NCBI GenBank assembly: GCA_947650285.1
Contig: CANTFL010001387.1
Span: 1 to 64,000 of the forward strand
From: Hyaloperonospora brassicae
Taxonomy: Eukaryota; Oomycota; Peronosporomycetes; Peronosporales; Peronosporaceae
Length of the DNA stretch: 64,000 nt
Direction: 5' to 3'
The position numbers and the translations under genes were made by a program. Positions 20,251 through 31,531 of the stretch are shown in pieces. The notes beneath the pieces are model-generated. The model saw nothing but the letters and a program-made list of their open reading frames with translations, made no database searches and had not been told where the DNA came from. How positions within the stretch are numbered: the first letter of the stretch is position 1; each line of letters begins with the position of its first letter.

Positions 20251-20259
20251 CCATAGCAC
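20251..20259 (+). other. Degenerate primer binding site of element 3
   Basis: CCATAGCAC, differing from the TGGTAGCAC of elements 1 and 2 at three positions and followed, as in element 1, by TTG. It sits 2 nt after the LTR. Confidence 0.5.
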
Positions 20260-20499
20260 TTGTATCCAATCTACGCCTGAGTCTTTACGACTGATCTCTG
20301 TGAGAATGGAACATTTCACAACTCTAGCTGAGGCTTGAACGGTCGCGCTTGATTTGCTGACTACGGCCGTGGACCCAGAGCGCGTGGAGTTCCTTGTGTC
20401 GCCATGCCCGCGCGTTATAAACACGTGTCTCGAGGGTTTTATGCGATACGAGACAAACCTTTAGGGTAGGTCCTATAAAAAATGGCGTCGGCTATGTCC

Positions 20500-21300
20500 A
20501 CACGTTTCGTGTCAATGGCAGACGATGGGGGCTAAGCCCCGACCTATCAAATTGAATATTAAACTCTACCCTGGAAAGGAAGGGGAGAATCTTACACTCA
20601 AATTTCGTGAGGTAGAGATAGCCCAAAAGTCGAGCAAGGAACGAATCGAGTGCCGGGGGGGTCGCGGTGCTGGAAGAGCGAGAGAGTGGCCACTTACGTG
20701 CCGTGCGTTCATATATTAAGCGTTCCTCACATAGCAAAATTCTTAGATTCAGCTGACTCGCTCTTTTGTGGCGCTCAACCCAAATAATCGCGTGCGATCA
20801 CGCTTATTATCTACATGGCAGGATAAGAATGAGTTGTCGGACTATGTCTAAGTGTTGAGGGCACTCATTTCTGCTATGCAGAGTGACTCGTTTCCAGGGT
20901 AGTCCATCCGATGGTGTTCATGAGAGAACTTTGCCTTGGCCCCGCCAGAACTACAAGCTCCCGTGTTCACCTCACGATCTTTGAGGGGCTGTTGAAATCG
21001 CGCTCAACGCGAAGTACATCCTTAAGCTTGATAGGTTTGCGTGGATTGGGTATAACCCGAGCTCTACTAGAGCACGCTCCATGAGCACTTTAGTGTCTTC
21101 TAGGCCTAAGCCTATGAGTCGCAGTAATGCTGATGGAGAGAACAAGGACTAAGATTAGCTGTAAGTCTCTGAACAGCAGCGCTTTAACCGTAGTTGCTGT
21201 ACATGCGGAAGAACTAAGCACTTAAGTTCCGGTTTCCCAATGCGCAAGAAGTGCCCGGTTCATATGGACCAAATTTCCGCCAATAGACAGAACTATGGTA
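20500..21300 (+). pseudogene. Gag remnant of element 3
   Basis: Broken frames recall oomycete gag: KLYPGKEGENLTLKFREVEIA near 20560-20620, then a segment with DKNELSDYV near 20820. A zinc-knuckle-like CCTCGRTKHLSSGF lies near 21190-21240, with the last Cys lost. Several stops interrupt it. Confidence 0.65.
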
Positions 21301-21415
21301 AGGAACGTTAAAACTTCGATTTTTTCAGTAGGCGCGGAGCGCTCTACAGAATAAGAACTAAGTTCTGTTACTACTCTCAGAGGTAGATATAAAAGGGCTT
21401 GGACCTCAGAAATCT

Positions 21416-24400
21416 TTGCCAGTCAGCACAGAGCGTAGATACGTTTCTGGCTTGTTAGTCGCCGAAATGACAGTAAATAGAGTTGACAAGCCATGCTCGA
21501 TATTCATCGACTCTGGATCATCATGCAAAGATACTCGACGACGTTGCCAGGAGGAACGTCAGCAATCCGTTGAAGCGCACAAAATGCATAAAGATGATTC
21601 GATCACTGTTCGTATAGTTACTGGTAGTCGCGTCACTGTACCGAAAGTTCCGTTCGATGAACTGGGGTGTAAGGTTTTGGACGATGACAGCATTAAACGC
21701 TGTCTTGTTCTTGATTTGGATTCGAGATACGATCTCATCCTAGGTATGGCCTAGCTTGAACAAAATGAGCCGTGGATTGATTGGAGGTCGAAGACCTTAG
21801 GCGCAACGAGAAAGTTCTTAACGAATCGTTGGCGAGTCATGAACCCACCTTTGCTAGGCAACACAATCAATATTGTTGCGAGTCATTGCCCGAGGATTTC
21901 AACGTGTTAGTCATTTGTATGTCCAAGTTTATAGACTTCAATGTTAATGCCATGAATTTTGAGCGTAGCTCTTCCACCGTATGTGCAACGATTCGTACTC
22001 CGTTGAGTGATAATCGTTGGTAATGCTTCACTGCATGCTAAAGGCCTAATGAACTAGGACCGAGTCATCAAGATATTAATTTCTCTGATGTGAGTAGGGT
22101 GTCAGGCAAAAATCCATCGAGTGAGGACAGCCGCGATGGCACCTCACTTAAGACACTAAGTGTGAATAGTGACATTGTTGCTATAAAGCCGAACCATTCA
22201 GGGATAGGCCTACATGTGCACGTAAAGTAGTACGTTTAAATGCACTGAGTGAGGTGATCGAATTCCGTAACTCTCCACCAGATATCGTTCAAGACATGAT
22301 CTCTCGTATACAGCGTCTAAGATAAATAGCAACGACAGGGAATCAATTCTCCCGGCCCTTTTAAGACGTAAGGTATCCTTAGGGAGACGATCCCGACGTG
22401 TGGTGGCAACCGTTAAGAGTCAGACATCCATGACGCCACGAACTGTTTATAGTAGCTATTTACTAAACATACTTGTCAACGGAGTGACTGGTCATGTTGA
22501 TGGTCACATTGGTCGTGAGACGCTTTCACCCTTGAATTCTCTTTTTGATCTAGACGGGCTTTCCGGTGGCGAATACAGCCATAACTTGAAGGCAGAAGAG
22601 TTATCCGATTTTGTGTTCATTCGACCTGATGTTGAGTTTAACTTATCCTTGTTATTGGACAATTTTGTCCTCGATGACACAAAAGCGACACTTGTAAGCG
22701 TAATATAAAATTTGATCCTTATGGATCCTTTAAATCCCGGTCTAACCTTTTGTAAAGGAGTCTCAAGATGTGGTTCGTCACGACCCACCGTCTGTCAAAC
22801 CCTCCTGATAAATTCGTTTGTCATTATATTGACTCGGTTCCCGGAACTAAATACTGCGTAACAAGAAAGTGGCATATGATAGAGGAACAGTGTGACTTTA
22901 ATGACGACTCTCTTAGGTAAGAGACAGTAATGATACGTGAGAGTAATTCTATCTATTCTACACCAACACTCTGTGGCAAGAAGCCTGATGGTAAGGGGTG
23001 TATTGTTCATGCTTGCAATACGCTTAATGCGGTCATCTATCCGGCACAGAAACCACTCCCGAGAAAGTATGTATTGAGAACAATATGGTGGGATGTACTA
23101 TGTACAGTGAGCTCGACTTATTCAATTGTTATAACCAACTGCTCATACGAGGGAGCGATATTCCGCTGACAGAGGTCAGCAATCCGAGCGGTCTGCTCTG
23201 GGGGTGGCTTGGTATTCCGCAAGGGTTAGCAAATTCCCCGGCTACATATAATCGTCTGGTGACGCAGTTGTTCAGACCTCATTGAGGTCATGCACAGACG
23301 TACTTCGGTGACATCTTCGTCCATAGTCGTGCTATGAACGGTCGGGCTGATGTGGACAATCGCATTGAAAATTAACGAGCGGTTCTTGAGTGCATGTGCA
23401 CGAATAAGATATATGACAATGCAACCAAGTGCATCTTTGATGCAGAAGAAATTTCATTTTAAGGGAAATATATTGCGAGGCTTTAGAGCGGATTCCGCTA
23501 CGGTAAAAGCTATACTTGATTGGCCAATTCCGAAGAATCAAAAGGACTTACGTAAGTGGCTTGGCCTTTCCAATTACTTACAAAAGTATTGGTGCGAACT
23601 ACGCAGGTATAGCTCGGCCATTATCAAATTTACTTTAAAAGGATGTGGAATGGTGCTGGACTAGCGTCTAGCAGGTTGCGTTTCAAGAAGTAAAGGAAAG
23701 TCTCCTTCATGCGCCAATCTTGGATTTGCCTGACCCTGATCTATCTTTCAGTGTCTTCTGTGGCGCATTTGACTTTGCCATAGGCAGCGCTCTGTTGCAT
23801 ACAGATGTTGATGGACGGGAGCGTGTCATTGCGTTTGAATCCCGACATACGAAATATGCTGAGAAGAACCATCCAGTTCATGACAAAGAGCTTCTTGCAA
23901 TGATGTATGCTCTAGTCAAATTCAGAGTTCATTTGCTTGGATCTAAGCCGTTTGTGGTCTAGACCGATCATGCGTCACTACACACTGCGGCCCAGTCGCC
24001 TCACCTCTCTCCGAGAATGGCTCGTTGGCTTTCCTTTTCTACCGAATTAAACTTCGAGCTGAAGTATAATCCGGGCAAGCAGAATGATTTGGCTGATGCG
24101 CTGTCTCGCAGGCCTAATTATAAGCTTAATCATATTACGACTCTGTCGTCTTCGATCACTGGCCTCATACATTTGGCTTATGCTAAGTATGAACACTGTG
24201 TAGCTCTCTTACGTGCTCTTTGAAGCGACGCTCATAAGGACTCAGACACATAATTGTCGGCACGATTACGTATGAGGCTACATCGATATTCTATCGATCA
24301 AGGCCTGTTGTGCTATAGCTCGGATGTTGAGGATATCCCACGCATCGTTGTACCTCATTATAAAGAGTCGAAGTGTCGATCCTTTATAAGGCGCATGATA

Positions 24401-25683
24401 CTGCGTTGAATGGTATCTCGGTCATTAAAAGACCTATGGCTCAGTTAGTCAATGCTATTGGTGGCCCAAAATCTACAAATAGGTCAGCACATATGTGCGT
24501 ACGTGTGAAACGTGTCAACGGATAAAACCCTCCGCTAACGCGGCAGCGCCGATGGCTAGTTTGCATGTGCCCAAAAGAATTTGGGAGTCAATCAGTATGT
24601 ATTTCCTGTTTGGCTGACTGAAAGATTCTTATGGAAATACGGGCATTGCGGTATTTGTTGACTGTCTGAGCAAGATGGCCCATTCAACGGTAGTGCCAGA
24701 TACCATTGATAATGAATTTACACCTACGCTGTTTATCGATCGAGTGTTTCGACAACACGATTTTCGTTGGCAATTGTATCTGATATAGACCCTCGCTTCA
24801 TTGGAAAGTTTTGAAAGTCTATATTCAAGGTGCTCGGCACACGTTTTGACATGTCCACCGCGGATCATCCGCAGACTGATGGTCCAACCAAGCGAGTAAA
24901 CTGTATCATTGGTGATATCTTGCGCATTGATTGCGCTAATACGGCGAAGCGTTGGAGTGCGACGCTATCTGTCGTTGAGTCTGCGTTGGATAACACCGTG
25001 CATGCCTGCACCGTCTACACACCGTTCTACGTATTTTTTCTTACACATCATCGCATTCCGTTAACGCTACCACTACGTATATAAATGCTTGGTGGGGGAA
25101 AAGTTGCCGATTGGCTTGCTGATATCAGCCCTGATACTGTTTAAAAACAGGTAAGCGAGTTCTCGCATCGCGATTGAATGTCTTACGATATGTGCGTGGC
25201 GCACTGGTTGATAGCCAATACAAACAAAAGGAACAAGCAGATGCCAAAGGCATAGGTTTTATTGAAAGTTATGAGGTTGAAGACCAAGTTCTACTCAACG
25301 CTAAAAACCTACCTACAAATGTAGTGTCTGCTGTCTTCAATACAAAATTGCATCCGCGCTTCATCGGACCATTCAAGGTCATTGCTAAGAAGAGACTTGC
25401 GCATACGATCAACCTTCCGCGCAAATTGCGCACGCACCCCGTGTTCAACGTTAGCTTTCTTAAGCCGTATCGGGATCCGTTCCACGTGAACTTGGAGGCG
25501 ATTGCGCCGCGAAATGTGGCATTGCCATCGGTTGCTAAATCCGAATCAGGATGTCAACCTGAGCCTCCATCCGGGTTCGGCCCAGATCCACCGCCTAAAC
25601 GCGGGCTCGCATCGCGTCGGGCATACTCTGGGTCTTACCCAAGGCCTCGCGAAGACGGCTTACTCCTCGAGGCAGCATCTTAA
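21416..25683 (+). pseudogene. Pol remnant of element 3 (protease to integrase C-terminus)
   Basis: The protease (21416-21754) has FIDSGSS, the usual DSG form, and LILGMA, then a stop where Trp is expected. RT fragments run 22930-23700; the catalytic YFDD box reads YFGD at 23301-23312. RNase H (23720-23962) has FCGAFDF where FCDASDF is expected. The integrase core near 24830-25084 keeps TADHPQTDG, but the expected catalytic TERAN motif reads TKRVN. The last piece (25174-25683, 169 residues open) carries the GPF module and a Pro-rich tail. Loss of three catalytic residues shows it is long dead. Confidence 0.85.
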
Positions 25684-25941
25684 GATCGTACTTCGGTAAA
25701 CTGACCACCTCCGTCGCTGCTAGATGAGCAAGGGAACCACCAGTCCATGTGGATCGACTCCTGATACGACGACGTTTTCTGGGTCGATATCAGTATCTGT
25801 TGGAGTGGCGAGGGTACCTGGAGTCGGTACTCATGGAAGTTCGAGATACCCTTTCGGCACTATTGCCCATGTGACTTGGATGTTTTGAGCATCGCGGCAA
25901 GGGTCTTCCTGTGACCAAAGACGCGTATCACCAATAGTGGA

Positions 25942-26541
25942 TTAAGCAGGTGATAGGTTGGTCATCTCTTGACCAACACTCACACTGGCAGGCACAGCCG
26001 GAGCATAGCGTGTGTGAGTACTCAACTGACCTCTGGCCTCAAGATTGGCGTAATAATACCGAAGCTTTTGCTCTAGACGAACGACTGCCACATCGACAGT
26101 TTCGATAGGCGCTAACATGCTTCTAAAGTGCCATTTTCGATGCACCCCAAGAAACGAACGCGCTGTCTGCATCCTCCTGCAAATAACCTGCGAATAATAG
26201 GATGGGGTTTTCCTTTATAGGTTGGAAATGTAAACCCCGATCTTGCGAGTCAAGTCGCAACTTAATTTGACTTTGATTCGTCAAGTAGGGCTCTAAATAC
26301 TTCTTGCGAAGTGCCTGTCGACTCGCAAATTCAGCAGGAGATGTGGTCTCAGCGCCAATGGCTCACATCGCCAATAAACGGCCTGCCATTTGGCGTATCC
26401 GTTCTTCCACACTGGGTATTGTGTACATACTTTAAGGGCGACTCTCAAGGGTTGCAGCAAGCTGAGTATGGCGACGAGCTCTCTCCTCTTCTTGTATAGC
26501 CAACTGATGTTACTCATCGAGCGGATTGGTGATGATTGCAT
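25942..26541 (-). pseudogene. Possible antisense accessory remnant of element 3
   Basis: Two short minus-strand frames (25942-26172 and 26293-26541) lie between the end of pol and the 3' LTR, where element 2 carries its antisense gene. The first is helical with RLEQKLRYYYANLEARGQL. Similarity to the element 2 antisense protein is not evident, so this call rests on position and composition. Confidence 0.25.
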
Positions 26542-26863
26542 CGTCCATGTTGGGGTATTGATGCTACGCCGAGACGCGTTGACTTCTCCACGCTCGGCAA
26601 ATGAGTTATGTGTATTATGAAGCCTTCTCCTTGCATTAGTGAGTCGGACTTTGTCCTCTCTTTATTTAGGATATTGGTTATACTACCAAAGTTAACTTCA
26701 CATCAATACCGAGATAAAAAGAAAGTGTCGAAAACTCGTAGGGAGGCGGTGCCATGGTGTTTAGTGCTTTGCAAACCGTGAGTTTAAAGCACAAACACAA
26801 CGTCCTCTTCAAGGAAAGAAATCTATTGACGTTCTGTGGTAACGTCCGTCTGGAGAGAGAATG

Positions 26864-27028
26864 TGTATCGGAATTACACGTCGACTGGTAGTCGACAATA
26901 GGTGTTGTGCGCACAAGGTGTAACGGCATTATACGTCGACTGGTAGTCGACAATAGGTGTGGTGCACACAAGGTGTAACGGGGTTTCACGTCGACTGGAA
27001 GCCGACAATAGGTGTGGTGCACACAAGT
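26864..27028 (+). repeat. 55-bp tandem repeat, three units
   Basis: Units start at 26864, 26919 and 26974, each with TGTA(T/A)CGG, then CACGTCGACTGG or a close variant, a GTCGACAATAGGTG block and GTG-GCACACAAG. The start of each unit equals an LTR start, so the LTR beginning was tandemly duplicated. GTCGAC sites form short inverted repeats inside the units. Confidence 0.85.
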
Positions 27029-27452
27029 GAAAGAATCCCATTCAAAGTGATATTAGAACACCGTATGAATTGTTAAAGACTGATGTCTGTCTATCATTGA
27101 TTACGAGGTATTGCGAGATGTATTGATTTGAAGATTAGTGACTAGGTTAAGTATGTGTATTTGAGGTGTTTTTTGATAAAGAAAAAAATCAAGTCAGTTC
27201 TTTTGGTCTAAAAGACACGTGCCTCTCTGAGGCGTCTTGTGATCGTCAGATTAGTTTAGCAACGCCTTGTTAAAACAGCAGCTTATCCTAATGCATTCTG
27301 TGCTGTGCTTTTCTGAATCGTTTAGTCCCACTGGAACAGGGACCATAAGCTCGCTGAGCTTGTTGATTCTTTAAGATGGGTTCATTAAACCAAAGTTGCC
27401 CGTAGAGCGTCATGTCGTCCTCTGACTGAAAGAGCTTTGTAGCTTTGGTACA
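26864..27452 (+). repeat. 3' LTR of element 3, with expanded 5' end
   Basis: Direct copy of 19745-20248. It opens with three 55-bp units whereas the 5' LTR has one. The right end is placed at a TACA near 27449-27452 and is tentative. Confidence 0.6.
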
Positions 27453-29958
27453 AAAAGGATGCGGACATCGACGATATACTGGGTGAAGAAGCACGCAACG
27501 CAGGCAAAAGGACGTTTGAATCGATTATGTCTCGGCACAAGAGGAGAAATCTTGAGCTTCATCAGAGTCGTAAGTCGATACGGATGTAGCCTAATTTAAA
27601 TAGCTACTAGAAATCATTATCACATGTGCTTACACTCAAAGCGAAATCGTTTTTGCGCACCTCTTGCCACCGATTGACGTGTGGAGAAGCGCGAAGGAAG
27701 AATGACAAAGGTTAGATCGCGCGATCCACCTAAAGTGCGAAACCGAATTTTTGGTGGAGCGTGGATAGAGCGACCCACTATGGAGAGATCCACTGTGGAG
27801 CGATCTGCTGTGGACCACATGATGCAAGAGGTACATGACATAGACAGGCGCCACGCAACAGCAGATCTAGCGATTAGATAATCATATTAATGGGTATTGG
27901 CTTTGGGTTGATTGACATTATAAAAATTGAAATTGCAACGGAAAGCACGCTATGACTTCTCCCGAGCAGGATCTTTGGCGTCCTGTTAAATAGTGAGTCA
28001 CCCACGTCTCTGCTAACTTCGCCCTTGGATTGGGCCAGGCGAAATGTCAATTCTTTCCCCCCCAACTGCGATCGGACACAGTAAACCTTACGGTTCAGGT
28101 CAAGATCGTGAGACGGCTCAAATGGTCAGAAGGCTCGTGGGTCAAGCATCAACTATGGCAAAGGCGACACTGGGAGAGCGCCCAAGTTACAAGCGATCGA
28201 GTGAAGATCACGCGATCCGCCCCTACGTTTGACCGGGTGAGGCATTTCCACCCGATCAACACCTATCCCTAAGACGGTCAAGTTAAGCTTCAGCTCAATA
28301 CAACCAAGAATAGCGCAACCCGCCCCACCGACAGGTACAAAAGGTAAGAAAGAAGACACAGAACACGGAATCGGGGTACCCCTCCATTCGTCGGTCGTCC
28401 GGGCGCCAGTAGAGAGTCGGGATCACAAGGAACTTGTGATCACCACTTCACCACAGACGAGCTACTTCCGTCAAAGCGAGATGACAGTGCGGACGACATT
28501 TTTGAGGAAGGAGAAGACGCCGCCGAGGACGACGATCAATTGCTGTGTTGGCTTCTACAAATGCTCTCGTGCACAGTTGAGTAGAAGTGATATATATTTT
28601 GATAAAAACTTATCCATTTGTTAATTCTTCAATATATGCTTGCACTGCAACTTGACCGTATACAGATGGCATCCGTCTTCATTCTCATCCCATACGCCTT
28701 TACATATGCAACCGTATCGTACTGTCTCAAAGGTCAAGTTGTCACCTCTCCGCTTCACCTGTCACGCCCTGTCTCTCCCAGTCCCTTCGCCAATCGTCTC
28801 TTCCCAGTCCCACATGGCAATCTGTCATACAATCCGCCAATCAGGTGATATCGTCACATTATATAGCCCTTGACTATGGAAACATAAAAACCTGTCAAAC
28901 ACAGTCGTTCGTAACGAGCTGTCGCTGCCACGATCTGTTTTTTGTTCAGCGACATCGTTCTTGTATTAATTTGCACGCCGAATACCTCGACGTGGCTGCG
29001 AGATACCGTTAGCTCCAAATCGAAAGCACCTACGCGGTACGTTTCGTAAGGAAAAGTGGAGCGCATCGATACAGCTGTGTGTCTCGTATGCATCGACACT
29101 GATCTGGCTGAATTCGCATTGCGTCTGACAATATTGTGGAACTCCAGGTCATGTCTAACCAAACACCTGCGACTTTTTGATGGTTAAATGAATTGCGTCT
29201 GAGATCACCACCCGCTTCTTGGTGTAGGACATAAAAGCAGTAACAAACGTCTTCTGGATGTCTAGGAAGCGTATCAGATGCTACTATGCTAAATACGAAA
29301 CCTCACATATTGTGGTATGTTGTGCTCTTTGTCTATAGGGTGCAGCAATTGAGCTTTTCATCGACTAATGCTGTGGCGACAATCTGTATCGGATTGTGCA
29401 AGACCATGCGTGTCCTGGAACACGTCAATGATGTGGGCACGTTCGTGACTCACGTGCATGTGGGTGACTCATCGAATGGAGCTGCTCAATTAGCACGAGC
29501 CTCATTGCTGGGTGATTCACTTACACACGCAGTCCAGAACTGTACTGCCGACACCCAAAGGGTGCCGACCGGCCAACCAGACCGTCCTGGAAGCAGTGAC
29601 TGTGTGCATTACTATTCACTCGCACTTCACCTTGTCAGTCGACAATCTCCCAGCAAGGACTTTCGTGTGTCTAGCTCGCCACCTCGCAAGTCAGCGACAG
29701 AGTAGAAGAGGTAGGGCGAGCCTGCGATGAAGCTTATCGACTGGGTCAGGAGGTGTAGTGAAGTCACTCCCTGGACTGATGCATTTGCTGTGTGGGAGCT
29801 GTGTCTGCGCTTGCTAACAAAAGATGGATAATGTCCGTCGGCTGCACCAGACAGAGTCCGTGTGGTGGTGCCGCCCTCGGACACAGTACATTTTTGTGCT
29901 GTCGATGTAGCTGCTGCAACTACTCCCGTACGCTGACGCCCTGCCAAGTCGTTTTGGA
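27453..29958. other. Boundary region between repeats and gene block; remnants only
   Basis: No intact gene. A 15-bp imperfect triplicate lies near 27767-27811 (GAGCGACCCACTATG-like). 28000-28570 contains perfect inverted repeats (28373-28382; 28421-28441 with 9-bp arms) and a frame rich in Asp and Glu near 28470-28545 that recalls the acidic linker of element 2 pol. A 139-codon plus frame at 29286-29705 has no recognised domain. Confidence 0.4.
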
Positions 29959-31247
29959 CTATCCCTTTAGCTCTATCATTTTGATGACACCGTCGCGATT
30001 GGAGTTCTTCTCACTTGAAGCCTTGTCACCAACGTAGGCCAGCAGGTTTTTGCTGGGATGCCAACTCAAGTACTGCAAGTTGTTCTGAAGTTGCAAATTA
30101 ACGACTTCCTCGCCACTTTCCACGTCCACGACGATCAAATTGGGGTCTTCCATGCCGATGGCGAGAAACTTGCCGTCGTAGCTGAAGCGAACAAAGCGGA
30201 TACTTGATCTGTCGTTCCCACATCCCGCGCGATCGACTGTTAGTAATCCAGTCGGTTGCGCAGCATGGCGTTTGATACAGTTACGTACGTTGTCACTACG
30301 AACGTTTTCGCGCAGTACAGCTCTTCCAAGTCCCAAAGGCTCACGAGCGAATCCAGTCCACCCAGCACCAAGTATCTGCATCGACATAAACTCGTCGTCA
30401 GCAAGTATCGACGCACAAAAGATGCCACTCACGCAATCGTACCTCCCCGATGGATGAAGGTCCAAGCAAACGCAGCTTCCGGCGTGTGCAGTAACCTACA
30501 CAGGTCCAGATGCCAACAAACGCAGTCTCAACAACCAAACACATGTCCGTCGACGCACTCCAAGCAGCAGCAGCAGCAGCAGCAGCGACCGTGTCACCTT
30601 GTGCGCGCTTTCCAAATTCGGATTCCCCTTCTTCTCAGCCACCACCCGCATGATTTCAAACGTGCCAAACCCAGCAGCATGACCAGCTGCCACGAACAGG
30701 AACCCAGTCTTGCTGAACTGCATCTCGTACGACTCGAACGGATTCACAACGCGCCGCACGACACGCGCCTTGCGCGAGTCAATGAGCGTGATGCAGTCGA
30801 GGTTACCCACCACAACGTACTTGGCGTCGTGACGATACGCAATGTTCACAGCGTCGCTGGGCAGCGAGGCGCTAGCAACCATGCGGCCGGTCTTGGTGTC
30901 CCAGAAGCGCACCGTCTTGTCTGCGCCCGTGCTTGCTAGATTATGAGGCACCGTGGGGTCCCACGCGAGCGACAGAATCGCTTCCGAGTGGCCCCGCAGC
31001 TCCATCAGCTCTCGCTCCTGTCGTTCCATAGGTTACCACGTGCATAAACAGCTCACAACGGGCGACGAGAGTCGAGATCGACACGTACCGTCGTGGGGTT
31101 CCAGATACGGATGCTGCGGTCGTTCGAGCCCGAGGCCAGCATGGACCCGTCGCAGTTGAAGCCCAGCGCGTACGCCTTACGCGAGTGGCCGCCCAGCTCC
31201 GGGAGCTGCACGTACACTGGTTTGCCGCTGCCGGTTCCGACGGTCAT
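29959..31247 (-). CDS. THOC3: THO complex subunit 3 (WD40 protein)
   Basis: Five exons: 31247-31089, 31017-30598, 30495-30443, 30375-30289, 30208-29959. They total 969 nt and 322 residues with consistent phases. Introns are 71, 102, 67 and 80 bp, mostly GTAC donors. WD repeats show DRSIRIWN, DKTVRFWDT and SLVSLWDLEE. The segments NPFESYEMQF and HPSKNLLAYVGD align with animal THOC3 along the whole length. It would form the WD40 subunit of the nuclear THO/TREX complex that couples transcription to mRNA export. Intron 2 holds an (AGC)8 run. The donor of intron 2 (GTGACA) is the weakest junction. Confidence 0.9.
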
Positions 31248-31531
31248 GACGATGAGGTGGTGCGATCGAATTGGTCATGTGGAAGTTTGAGGGGTTTGTC
31301 AAGCGCACAGTTCTTATCTCGAGGGATCACCTCATGGCGACAGTGACCGCCTGGATCGATTGTCACACTGCACAATGAGATTGATCAACGGCCCCTCAAG
31401 ACAATGCACACGCATCTCCTGCCGTAGCGCTGGACGGCGCATTCGCGTCCTTGGCAAGTCGAGCGCAATCTACACGAGGTGAACGAGAGGCTGTACTGGA
31501 CGTGGATCATCCGTCGCTTCACTGTAACGTC
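31248..31531. promoter_or_regulatory. Divergent promoter region, THOC3 / lipase
   Basis: 284 bp separate the two start codons of oppositely oriented genes, so both promoters must lie here. I see no convincing TATA box. In-frame coding for the lipase remains open back to 31451 but without an ATG. Confidence 0.5.

Larger units (their letters stand above)
19745..27452 (+). mobile_element. Ty3/gypsy LTR retrotransposon, element 3 (old, decayed)
   Basis: The LTR copies at 19745-20248 and 26864-about 27452 are in direct orientation but strongly diverged. Between them are remnants of gag, protease, RT, RNase H and integrase in order, broken by many stops and shifts. The RNase H-integrase junction (MARWLSF and the ADALSRRPNY linker) and the integrase end are close to element 2, so both belong to one wider family. 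No target duplication found. The right end is uncertain by some tens of bases. Confidence 0.85.
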
